Assembly (NCBI RefSeq): GCF_006716785.1
Contig: NZ_VFPQ01000001.1
Span: 2,542,001-2,606,000 of the forward strand
DNA: 64,000 bases
Direction: 5' to 3'
From: Thermopolyspora flexuosa
Lineage (GTDB): Bacteria > Actinomycetota > Actinomycetes > Streptosporangiales > Streptosporangiaceae
Part shown: piece by piece, positions 7,750 through 15,471 of the stretch
Layout: each line of letters starts with the position of its first letter
Position numbering within the stretch: the stretch's first letter is position 1
The notes under the pieces: model-generated
Databases searched by the model: none
The model's input: only the letters and a program-made list of their open reading frames with translations
Told to the model about the DNA's origin: nothing
Made by a program: the position numbers and the translations under genes

Positions 7750-10125
7750 ATGAGCGGAACACGGACGCCTTCGGCGTTCGAGCGCCCGCCCGCCGCGCTC
7801 ACCCGGCGGCGGATCACGGTCGAGGGCGTGGTGCAGGGGGTCGGGTTCCGGCCGTTCGTCTACCGCCTCGCCGCCGAGCTCGGCCTGGCCGGGTTCGTCG
7901 GCAACGACTCCCGCTCGGTGTTCATCGAGGCCCAAGGGCCTGAGGAGGACATCGAGACGCTGCTGTGGCGGCTGCGCGCCGAGGCGCCCCCGCTCGCCCG
8001 CATCACCGCGGTGCACGAGCGGGAGCTGCCCGTCGACCCGGCCGACCGCGCCTTCCGCATCGCCGAAAGCCGCGAGGCCGCCGGAGCGCGCACCCTCGTC
8101 TCCCCGGACGTGGCGCCGTGCGACGACTGCGTGCGCGAGCTGTTCGACCCGGCCGACCGCCGCTACCGGCACCCGTTCATCACCTGCACCAACTGCGGCC
8201 CCCGCTTCTCCATCATCCGCGAGCTGCCCTACGACCGGGCCGCCACCACGATGGCCGCCTTCCCGATGTGCGAGGCGTGCGCCGCCGAGTACCACGACCC
8301 GCGCGACCGGCGGTTCCACGCCCAGCCGCTGTGCTGCCACGACTGCGGGCCGCGGCTGGCGTTCCACGCCGCGCCGTACCGCGGGGAGGCGGTGACCGGC
8401 ACCGACGCCGCGCTCGCCGCCGCCCACCGGGCGCTCGCCGCCGAGCGGATCGTGGCGGTGAAGGGCATCGGCGGCTACCACCTCGCCTGCCTGCCGCACA
8501 GCGACCGCGCGGTCGGGCTGCTGCGCGAGCGCAAGAACCGGTCCGGCAAGGCGTTCGCGGTCATGGCCCGGGACCTGGCGGCGGCCCGCCGCCTCGCCGA
8601 GATCGGCCCCGCCGAGGAGGCCGCGCTCACCGGCCCGGCCCGGCCGATCGTGCTGCTGCGCCGCCGCCCCGACGCGCCGGTCTCCCCGCTGGTGGCCCCG
8701 GGCAACCCGCTGATCGGCGTGATGCTGCCGAACTCGCCGCTGCACCACCTGCTGTTCGCCCCGGTGCCCGGCCACGACACCCCCGTGCCGGACGTGCTCG
8801 TGCTCACCAGCGCGAACGTCTCCGACGAGCCGATCTGCTTCGACGATGAGGACGCCCGCACCCGGCTGCCCCGCCTGGCCGACGCGGTGCTCACCCACGA
8901 CCGGCCCATCCACGTGCCGTGCGACGACTCGGTGGTGCGCGTCGTCGACGACCACGAGCTGCCGATCCGCCGCTCCCGCGGCTACGCCCCGCTCCCGGTA
9001 CGGCTCGGCCGCCCGGTCCCGCCGATCCTCGCCGTCGGCGGCGAGCTGAAGAACACCTTCTGCGTCACCTCCGGCGAGCACGCCTTCGCCTCCGCGCACG
9101 TCGGCGACATGGGCAGCCTGGAGACGCTGCGCGCCTTCGAACGCGCCACCGGTCAGCTCACCGCCCTCTACGGCGTGACCCCCGGGCACCTGGCCGCCGA
9201 CACCCACCCCGGCTACCTCACCCGCACCTGGGCCGAGCGCAACGCGGACGGCCGCCCGGTCCACCTCGTCCAGCACCACCACGCCCACGCCGTCTCCCTG
9301 CTCGCCGAGCACGGCAGGCTCGGCGAGCCGTGCGTCGCGGTCACCTTCGACGGCACCGGCCACGGCCTCGACGGCCAGGTGTGGGGCGGCGAGATCCTGC
9401 TGGTCGAGGCCGACGCCCACCGCTTCACCCGGGCCGCCCACCTGCGCGCCGTACCGCTGCCGGGCGGCGACGCCGGGGTGCGCAACCCCTGCCGCATGGC
9501 GCTGTCCCACCTGGACGCGGCCGGCATCCCGTGGGAGGCGGACCTGCCGTGCGTGGCCGCCTGCACCCCGGCCGAGCTGAAGGTGGTCCGCGCCCAGCTC
9601 GACCGCGGCATCGGCTGCGCGGACTGCACGAGCATGGGGCGGCTGTTCGACGCGGTGTCCTCCCTGCTCGGGGTACGGCACCGCATCGGCTACGAAGGGC
9701 AGGCCGCGCTCGAGCTGGAGGCGCTCGCCGCCACCGCCACCGGCGACGACGCCGACGGGGTGCCGCCGCTGCGCATCGCGGTCGGCGACGACGGCGTGCT
9801 CGACCCGGCCCCGCTGCTGCACGGCCTGGTCGCCGGGCTACGCGCCGGCGTGCCGACGGCGGCGCTCGCGGCCGGCTTCCACCGCGCGGTCGCCGACGCG
9901 GTCACCGAGGCCGTGGCCGCGATCGGCCGCGCCCACGGCGTCCGGCTCGCGGGGCTCACCGGCGGCGTGTTCCAGAACGTGCTGCTGCTGCGCGCCTGCC
10001 GCGACCGGCTGCGCGCGGCGGGCTTCGAGGTGCTCACCCACCGCGTCGTGCCCCCCAACGACGGCGGCCTCGCCCTCGGCCAGGCGGCCGTGGCGGCCCT
10101 GCGCGTGAACGCGAAGGAGGAATGA
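7750..10125 (+). CDS. hypF: Carbamoyltransferase HypF
   Basis: HypF makes the thiocarbamate on HypE that becomes the cyanide ligand of the NiFe site. Domains in order over 791 aa: acylphosphatase ([18 protein letters not shown], ~28-45); two zinc-finger-like segments (CDDC...CTNCGP and CEAC...CCHDCGP); a YrdC-like domain ([10 protein letters not shown]...[11 protein letters not shown]); and a Kae1-like C-terminal half with [14 protein letters not shown] and TFDGTGHG. Length is normal for HypF. The ATG at 7750 follows GGAGGCGAG; an upstream in-frame ATG at 7714 has no ribosome site. A weak -10-like TACCCT at 7685 may give hypF its own promoter. Confidence 0.95.
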   Translation: MSGTRTPSAFERPPAALTRRRITVEGVVQGVGFRPFVYRLAAELGLAGFVGNDSRSVFIEAQGPEEDIETLLWRLRAEAPPLARITAVHERELPVDPADRAFRIAESREAAGARTLVSPDVAPCDDCVRELFDPADRRYRHPFITCTNCGPRFSIIRELPYDRAATTMAAFPMCEACAAEYHDPRDRRFHAQPLCCHDCGPRLAFHAAPYRGEAVTGTDAALAAAHRALAAERIVAVKGIGGYHLACLPHSDRAVGLLRERKNRSGKAFAVMARDLAAARRLAEIGPAEEAALTGPARPIVLLRRRPDAPVSPLVAPGNPLIGVMLPNSPLHHLLFAPVPGHDTPVPDVLVLTSANVSDEPICFDDEDARTRLPRLADAVLTHDRPIHVPCDDSVVRVVDDHELPIRRSRGYAPLPVRLGRPVPPILAVGGELKNTFCVTSGEHAFASAHVGDMGSLETLRAFERATGQLTALYGVTPGHLAADTHPGYLTRTWAERNADGRPVHLVQHHHAHAVSLLAEHGRLGEPCVAVTFDGTGHGLDGQVWGGEILLVEADAHRFTRAAHLRAVPLPGGDAGVRNPCRMALSHLDAAGIPWEADLPCVAACTPAELKVVRAQLDRGIGCADCTSMGRLFDAVSSLLGVRHRIGYEGQAALELEALAATATGDDADGVPPLRIAVGDDGVLDPAPLLHGLVAGLRAGVPTAALAAGFHRAVADAVTEAVAAIGRAHGVRLAGLTGGVFQNVLLLRACRDRLRAAGFEVLTHRVVPPNDGGLALGQAAVAALRVNAKEE

Positions 10126-10127
10126 CG

Positions 10128-10397
10128 ATGTGTCTCGGCATCCCCGGAAGGATCGTCGAGGTGTGGGAGGAGAACGGCACACGGATGGCCCGCGCCGACT
10201 TCGCCGGTGAGCTACGCAAGGTGTGCCTCGCCTACCTCCCCGACCTGGCCGTCGGCGACCACATCCTCGCCCACGCCGGGTTCGCCCTCACCCGCCTCGA
10301 CGAGCAGGAGGCCAAGGCCACCCTCGAGCTGATGCGCGAGTACGCCATCATCGACGCCCCGGCCGCCGATCCCACCACGACGGGGGTGACCAAGTGA
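10128..10397 (+). CDS. hypC: Hydrogenase maturation chaperone HypC
   Basis: This 89-aa chaperone starts MCLGIPG, with the essential Cys2 exposed after Met removal. HypC binds HypD and carries the Fe(CN)2CO unit to the large subunit. I chose the ATG at 10128, not the in-frame ATG at 10122, because Cys must be residue 2. A good AAGGAGG lies 7 bases upstream, inside the end of hypF. It is the first of three HypC-type domains in the operon and overlaps the next gene by GTGA. Confidence 0.93.
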   Translation: MCLGIPGRIVEVWEENGTRMARADFAGELRKVCLAYLPDLAVGDHILAHAGFALTRLDEQEAKATLELMREYAIIDAPAADPTTTGVTK

Positions 10398-11146
10398 CCA
10401 CAAACACCGCGGTCCCCGAGCGGGACGAGGTCCTGCTCGACGAGACCGGCGCCAGGGACCTCGCCGCCGCCGCGCTCACCCTCGCCCGCCGGTTTGCCGC
10501 CGGGGCCACGCTGTGGTGCGTCGCCCCCTCCTGGGAGCCGCACGCCCACCACGTCGCCGTCGAGTTCGTCCACCCGGTCATCGTCGGCAAGCGGGCCCTG
10601 CCCGCGGTCGCGCTCACCGGCCCCGACCTGGTCGACCAGGCCCGCCTCGCGGTACGGCCCGGCGACGTGATCGTCGCCATCGCCGCCGCCGACGACCCGC
10701 AGGTGCGGTCGATCATGCGCCGCGCCCCCGCCTGGGGCGCCACCACGCTGTGGATCGGCAACGGCCCCCGGCCCCCGGCCGGCGCCGCCGACCACGTGCT
10801 GTGGGTCGACGAGCCCGACCCGCTCACCCCCGCCACCGGCCGGTTCGTGCTCCGCTACCACCTGCTGTGGGAGCTCACCCACGTCTGCTTCGAGCACCCC
10901 GGCCTGCTCACCCCCGACACCGGCGGCGACTGCGCCGGCGAGGTCTGCGTCACCTGCTCCGACGAGGGCCGCCTCGCCGAGGTGATCGGCCCGGCCGGCG
11001 ACCTCGGCGGCACCCTGGTGCGCACCGCCACCGGCGAGGAGCAGGTCGACACCACCCTCGTCGGCCCGGTCGCCCCCGGCGACCTGCTGCTCGTGCACGC
11101 CGGCGCGGCGATCACCCGCCTCGACGACGAGGAGGCCACCCGATGA
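10394..11146 (+). CDS. SIS-like domain fused to a HypC-type domain
   Basis: This 250-aa protein has two parts. Residues ~20-165 look like a sugar-isomerase (SIS) Rossmann fold: VRPGDVIVAIAAADDP, APAWGATTLWIGNG and ADHVLWVDEPD. Residues ~180-250 are HypC-like: VCVTCSDEGRLAEV...VGPVAPGDLLLVHAGAAITRLDDEEA. The Cys that starts a normal HypC is internal here, in CVTCS, and not at the N-terminus. It is flanked by hypC and a stand-alone SIS gene and overlaps both. It probably acts in ligand assembly, but the ligand of the SIS part is unknown. Confidence 0.8.
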   Translation: MTTNTAVPERDEVLLDETGARDLAAAALTLARRFAAGATLWCVAPSWEPHAHHVAVEFVHPVIVGKRALPAVALTGPDLVDQARLAVRPGDVIVAIAAADDPQVRSIMRRAPAWGATTLWIGNGPRPPAGAADHVLWVDEPDPLTPATGRFVLRYHLLWELTHVCFEHPGLLTPDTGGDCAGEVCVTCSDEGRLAEVIGPAGDLGGTLVRTATGEEQVDTTLVGPVAPGDLLLVHAGAAITRLDDEEATR

Positions 11147-11814
11147 GCTCGGACACCGGATTCCTCTATCCCTTCCTCGAGGCCGAGGAGCGCGACGCCG
11201 ACCGGCTCCTCGCCGACCTCGCCGAGTCGGCCCGGGCGAAGGCCGCCGAGAGCGCCGCGCTGCGGCGCCGTACCCTCGCCGAGTGCGCCGGCCTGATCGA
11301 GACCGCCGCCGCCGAGCTGGCCCGCCGGTTCGCCGCGGGCGGCCGCATGTACGTGTTCGGCAACGGCGGCAGCGCCACCGACGCGGCCACCCTCGCCGCC
11401 CTGTTCGCCCGGCCGCCCGCCGCCGAGGGGGTGCGGCCGCTGCCCGCCTGGTCGCTCGCCGCCGACGAGGCCGTGGTCACCGCCCTCGGCAACGACGTCG
11501 GCTTCGACCTGATCTTCTCCCGGCAGCTGATCGCCCGGGCCCGGGAAGGCGACATCGCCGTGGCGCTGTCCACCAGCGGCAACTCCGCCGACCTGACCAC
11601 GGCGCTCGCCGAGGCGCGCCGCCGCGGCCTGTACACGATCGGGTTCGCCGGGTACGACGGCGGCGCTTTCGCCGCCGAGGGCACGGTCGACGCCTGCTTC
11701 GTGGTGCGCTCCCAGAGCGTGCACCGCATCCAGGAGTCCCAGGCCCTGCTCGGCCACCGGCTGTGGGCCGCGGTGCAGCGCCACCTCGCCGCCCACGGGG
11801 GAGGGCCGCGATGA
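11143..11814 (+). CDS. SIS-domain protein (GmhA-like phosphosugar isomerase fold)
   Basis: This 223-aa protein resembles sedoheptulose-7-phosphate isomerase: an N-terminal helical segment, MYVFGNGGSATDAATLAALF at ~66-85, then LSTSGNSADLTTAL and HRIQESQALLGHRLW near the end. These are the phosphosugar-binding loops and the conserved C-terminal helix of GmhA. Its position between the SIS-HypC fusion and hypE, with 4-base overlaps on both sides, argues against heptose synthesis and for a part in hydrogenase maturation. Actinobacterial hyp operons commonly carry such a gene. The substrate is unknown. Confidence 0.82.
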   Translation: MSSDTGFLYPFLEAEERDADRLLADLAESARAKAAESAALRRRTLAECAGLIETAAAELARRFAAGGRMYVFGNGGSATDAATLAALFARPPAAEGVRPLPAWSLAADEAVVTALGNDVGFDLIFSRQLIARAREGDIAVALSTSGNSADLTTALAEARRRGLYTIGFAGYDGGAFAAEGTVDACFVVRSQSVHRIQESQALLGHRLWAAVQRHLAAHGGGPR

Positions 11815-12998
11815 CCACGACGGGCGCAGGCGAAGGCAACGGAACGACGGTGAGGCAGGACGTGGACGACAAGCACGCGAGCGGCACGAGCACGACGGGC
11901 GCCGCGAACGGGCGGCGCGGGCCGAGGTTCAGCGAGGACCAGGTGCTGGAGCGCATCGACGCCTTCCGGCGCCGCCGCCCCCGGCTGCACGAGGAGGTGG
12001 TCACCCTCGCCCACGGCGCGGGCGGCAAGGCCTCGGCCGCGCTCGTCGACGCGGTGTTCCTCGAGGCCTTCAGGGACGAGGAGCTGGACCGGCGCGGCGA
12101 CGGCGCCGTGCTCGAGCTGCCCACCGGCGAACGCCTCGCGTTCAGCACCGACTCGTTCGTGGTGCACCCGCTGCGCTTCCCCGGCGGCTCCATCGGCCAT
12201 CTCGCCGTGCACGGCACCGTCAACGACCTGACCATGATGGGCGCCCGCCCGCAGTGGATCTCCGCCGCGTTCGTCATCGAGGAGGGCCTGCCCGTCACCG
12301 ACCTGCAGCGGATCGCCGCCGACATGGCCGAGGCGGCCCGCGCCGCCGGGGTGCGCATCGTCACCGGCGACACCAAGGTGGTCGCCTCCGGCGCCGCCGA
12401 CGGCCTGTTCATCACCACCGCCGGCGTCGGCGTCATCCCGGCCGGCCGTACCCTCGCCGCCGACCGGGTACGGCCCGGTGACCGCGTGCTGCTGTCCGGC
12501 ACCATGGGCGACCACGGCATGGCCGTGCTGCTCGCCCGCGGCGACCTGGGCATCGAGAGCGACATCGTCTCCGACACCGCCCCGGTCAACCACCTCGCCG
12601 AGGCCCTGCTCGAGGCCGCCCCGAACACCCGGTGGCTGCGCGACCCCACCCGCGGCGGCGTCGGCACCGTGTGCAACGAGCTCGCCCGCGACACCGGCCT
12701 GGGGGTGGTGCTCGAGGAGTCCCGGCTGCCCATCGCCCCCGACGTGGCGGGCGCCTGCGAGATGCTCGGCATCGACCCGCTCTACGTCGCCTGCGAGGGC
12801 CGCTTCCTCGCCGTCGTGCCCGCCGACGAGGCCGACGCCGCGCTCGCCGCGCTGCGCGCCCACCCGCTCGGCGCCGGGGCCGCGATCATCGGCGAGATCA
12901 CCGAGCAGCCCGCCGCCACGGTGGCGCTGCGCACCGACTTCGGCGGCACCCGCATCGTGGACATGCTCGTCGGCGATCCGCTGCCGCGCATCTGCTAG
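11811..12998 (+). CDS. hypE: Hydrogenase maturation protein HypE
   Basis: HypE is an AIR-synthase-like ATPase that dehydrates the carbamoyl group from HypF to thiocyanate on its C-terminal Cys. The protein is 395 aa and ends PLPRIC, so the catalytic Cys is the last residue as required. Core motifs include LAHGAGGKASAALVD at ~65, FSTDSFVVHPLRFPGG, HGTVNDLTMMGA and RDPTRGGVGTVCNELA. The first ~45 residues are a Gly/Thr-rich extension not usual for HypE. The ATG overlaps the preceding stop (ATGA). The true start could lie further in. Confidence 0.95.
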   Translation: MTTTGAGEGNGTTVRQDVDDKHASGTSTTGAANGRRGPRFSEDQVLERIDAFRRRRPRLHEEVVTLAHGAGGKASAALVDAVFLEAFRDEELDRRGDGAVLELPTGERLAFSTDSFVVHPLRFPGGSIGHLAVHGTVNDLTMMGARPQWISAAFVIEEGLPVTDLQRIAADMAEAARAAGVRIVTGDTKVVASGAADGLFITTAGVGVIPAGRTLAADRVRPGDRVLLSGTMGDHGMAVLLARGDLGIESDIVSDTAPVNHLAEALLEAAPNTRWLRDPTRGGVGTVCNELARDTGLGVVLEESRLPIAPDVAGACEMLGIDPLYVACEGRFLAVVPADEADAALAALRAHPLGAGAAIIGEITEQPAATVALRTDFGGTRIVDMLVGDPLPRIC

Positions 12999-13025
12999 CC
13001 GTACGCGAACACAAGGGGGCGTCAC

Positions 13026-13298
13026 ATGTGTCTGGGCATTCCCGGCCAGGTCGTCGAGATCGTCGACCCCGAGCAGCACCTGGCCAAGGTCGAGGTGAGC
13101 GGCGTGCGCCGCACGATCAGCGTGCGGCTCCTCGCCGACCAAGGGCTCGGCCCCGGCGACTGGGTGCTGGTGCACGTCGGCTTCGCCATGGCCAAGATCG
13201 ATGAGGAGGAGGCCGCGCTCACCCTCGACGCCATGCGCAAACTCGGCCAGGCCTACCAGGACGAACTCGAGGCGTTCGACTCCACGGCGATCGTCTAG
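13026..13298 (+). CDS. hypC: Second hydrogenase maturation chaperone HypC
   Basis: This 90-aa protein starts MCLGIPGQVVEIVD and has the family's VSGVRRTISVRLL, GDWVLVHVGFAMAKID and EEEAALTL segments. An AAGGGGG ribosome site precedes the ATG. Together with the copy at 10128 and the fused domain at 10394 it gives three HypC-type domains in one operon. One may serve HypD as scaffold and another may act as chaperone for HucL. That division is an inference. Confidence 0.92.
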   Translation: MCLGIPGQVVEIVDPEQHLAKVEVSGVRRTISVRLLADQGLGPGDWVLVHVGFAMAKIDEEEAALTLDAMRKLGQAYQDELEAFDSTAIV

Positions 13299-13390
13299 CG
13301 GCGACCCGAGGCCCGCGCCACCGCACCCCCCGACACCCGACCACCGCCCGGAGCCGATCCGCGGCGAACCCACGCACAAAGGAGATGCCG

Positions 13391-14524
13391 ATGCGCTTCG
13401 TGGACGAGTTCCGCGACCCCGCGGCCGCGCGCGCCCTGGTGGCCGCCATCGCCGAGCTTGCGGGATCGGACCACTTCAAGTTCATGGAGGTGTGCGGCGG
13501 CCACACCCACACCATCTACCGGCACGGCATCGAGCACCTGCTGCCCGAGAACGTCGAGCTGGTGCACGGCCCCGGCTGCCCGGTCTGCGTCATCCCGATG
13601 GGCCGGGTCGACGACGCGCTGTGGCTCGCCGAACAGCCCGACGTCATCTTCACCACGTTCGGCGACATGATGCGCGTGCCCGGCAGCCGCGGCAGCCTGC
13701 TCGAGGCCAAGGCCCGCGGTGCCGACGTCCGCTTCGTCTACTCACCGCTCGACGCGCTGCGCATCGCCGTCGACAACCCCGGCAAGCAGGTGGTGTTCTT
13801 CGCCGTCGGGTTCGAGACCACCGCCCCGTCCACCGCCGTCACCCTGGTGCGCGCCCGCGACCTCGGGGTGAGGAACTTCTCGGTCTTCTGCAACCACGTC
13901 ACGATCGTCCCGCCGATCAAGGCGATCCTCGAGTCGCCCGACCTGCGCCTGTCCGGCTTCCTCGGCCCCGGCCACGTCTCCACCGTCGTCGGCACCCGCC
14001 CCTACGAGTTCGTGCCCAAGGTGTACGGCAAGCCGCTCGTGGTCGCCGGGTTCGAGCCGCTCGACATCCTCGCCGCCGTCGCCATGCTGCTGCGGCAGAT
14101 CCGCGAGGGACGCTGCGAGGTGGAGAACCAGTACGCGCGGGTGGTGCGCGACGAGGGCAACCCGCAGGCGCTGCGGCTGATGGCCGAGACCTTCGCGCTG
14201 CGGCCCCACTTCGAGTGGCGCGGCCTGGGGTTCATCTCGCAGAGCGCGCTCAGGCTCGCCCCCGCGTTCGCCGAGTTCGACGCCGAGCAGCGGTTCGACA
14301 TGCCGGGCGTGCGGGTCGCCGACCCCAAGGCCTGCCAGTGCGGCGAGGTGCTCAAGGGCGTCATCAAGCCGTGGGAGTGCAAGGTGTTCGGCACCGCCTG
14401 CACCCCCGAGACCCCGATCGGCACCTGCATGGTCTCCCCGGAGGGCGCCTGCGCCGCCTACTACAACTACGGCCGCATGCACCGGGAGGCCGCCCAGCTC
14501 GTCGGGCGGGGCGGCGGGCGATGA
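13391..14524 (+). CDS. hypD: Hydrogenase maturation protein HypD
   Basis: HypD is the FeS scaffold on which the Fe(CN)2CO unit is assembled with HypC. The 377-aa protein shows KFMEVCGGHTHTIYRHG near residue 31, VHGPGCPVCVIPMG, FFAVGFETTAPSTA and FCNHVTIVPPI. The C-terminal [4Fe-4S] cysteines are in CQCGEVLKG, ECKVFGTACTPETPIGTC and EGACAAYY. I place the start at 13391 because AAAGGAG ends 6 bases before it; the in-frame ATG at 13385 directly abuts that site. The stop overlaps the next gene by ATGA. Confidence 0.95.
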   Translation: MRFVDEFRDPAAARALVAAIAELAGSDHFKFMEVCGGHTHTIYRHGIEHLLPENVELVHGPGCPVCVIPMGRVDDALWLAEQPDVIFTTFGDMMRVPGSRGSLLEAKARGADVRFVYSPLDALRIAVDNPGKQVVFFAVGFETTAPSTAVTLVRARDLGVRNFSVFCNHVTIVPPIKAILESPDLRLSGFLGPGHVSTVVGTRPYEFVPKVYGKPLVVAGFEPLDILAAVAMLLRQIREGRCEVENQYARVVRDEGNPQALRLMAETFALRPHFEWRGLGFISQSALRLAPAFAEFDAEQRFDMPGVRVADPKACQCGEVLKGVIKPWECKVFGTACTPETPIGTCMVSPEGACAAYYNYGRMHREAAQLVGRGGGR

Positions 14525-15294
14525 CCGCCGCCACCGGCTTCGCCGGGGAGCGGCTGTTCGCCCGCTACGCCTACGCCCCCAACGACCTGGGCTACTGCGG
14601 GCCCGCGCAGTCGCGCATCCTGCTCGAGTGCGGCGCGGGCGGCGGCGACCCGGCCCGGGTGCGCGAGGTCGCCCGCGCCTTCACCGGCGCCTGGCCGTAC
14701 CTGCGGATCCTCGCCCGCCTGGCCGGGGCCGCCGACCCGCTCGACCCGCGCGTGGTCGACGCCTACTGGATCGGCGGCGGCCTCGGCGACCAGGTCGACG
14801 GGCGGGCGTTCGGCAAGGAGCTGCTCGCCGAGATCGGCGCCCAGGCCGGGCACTACTGGCGGCACCTCACCCCCGAGCTGGTGGAGGAGGCCGCGCCCAA
14901 CCACTGCTTCCACGTGTTCGGCGTCTACCCCTGGTCGCGGCTGCTCGGCGCGGGCGCCGGCGACCACCCGCTGCGGGTGCTCGACGGCTGCCGCATCAAC
15001 TGGGGCACCGTGCTGGAGCGGCCGGACGCCGGGCGGGTGAAGGTGCGCAGCCGCCGCCTGCTGTGGGACGGTACGCGGCTGTCGCTGTCCGAGCCGCGCG
15101 ACGGCGAGGCCACCCTCGCCGTCGACGGGCACGCCTTCGTCCCCGACGTGCGGCCGGGGGACCGGGTCGCGCTGCACTGGGGCCTGGTCTCCGACCGGCT
15201 CACCGAGGAGCAGGCCGAGCGGCTGCGCCGTACCACGCTCGCCCAGCTCGAGGCCACCAACCGCCGCCTCGCCCGGGCCGCCGCCACCCCCTGA
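14521..15294 (+). CDS. DUF6390-like protein at the end of the hydrogenase operon
   Basis: This 257-aa soluble protein has the opening RYAYAPNDLGYCGPAQS and conserved-looking segments YWIGGGLGDQVDG, NHCFHVFGVYPWSRLL and VLDGCRINWGTV. I associate this pattern with DUF6390, a family seen beside actinobacterial hydrogenase genes. No biochemical role is known to me. The overlap with hypD makes it part of the same transcript. The C-terminal ~90 residues (from RVKVRSRRLLWDG) have a beta-rich look, ending in PGDRVALHWGLVSDRL, faintly like the end of HypC. A maturation role is inferred from context. Confidence 0.7.
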   Translation: MTAATGFAGERLFARYAYAPNDLGYCGPAQSRILLECGAGGGDPARVREVARAFTGAWPYLRILARLAGAADPLDPRVVDAYWIGGGLGDQVDGRAFGKELLAEIGAQAGHYWRHLTPELVEEAAPNHCFHVFGVYPWSRLLGAGAGDHPLRVLDGCRINWGTVLERPDAGRVKVRSRRLLWDGTRLSLSEPRDGEATLAVDGHAFVPDVRPGDRVALHWGLVSDRLTEEQAERLRRTTLAQLEATNRRLARAAATP

Positions 15295-15343
15295 ATCCCG
15301 CCGGCCGGGGTTTGATCCGCGCCCTCGGGAAAGAAGCGGGCCC

Positions 15344-15439
15344 GGAGGCGTCAGGGTTCCTGGTGGTCCCCTTGGTCTTCAAAACCAATGGGCGGCGCAC
15401 CGCGTCGCCGGCGGGTTCGATTCCCGTACGCCTCCGCCA
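15344..15439 (+). tRNA. selC: tRNA-Sec (selenocysteine), anticodon UCA
   Basis: The acceptor strands GGAGGCG (15344-15350) and CGCCTCC (15429-15435) pair fully and are followed by G and an encoded CCA. The anticodon stem TTGGT/ACCAA encloses the loop CTTCAAA with anticodon TCA at 15379-15381. A long extra arm follows (about GGGCGGCGCACCGCGTCGCC), and the T loop is GGGTTCGATTCCC. The 96-base length and the long variable arm are as expected for tRNA-Sec. It lies 32 bases before selB. Confidence 0.95.
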
Positions 15440-15471
15440 CCGCACCACAGCGACCGGGGCCGGGGGCAGGC

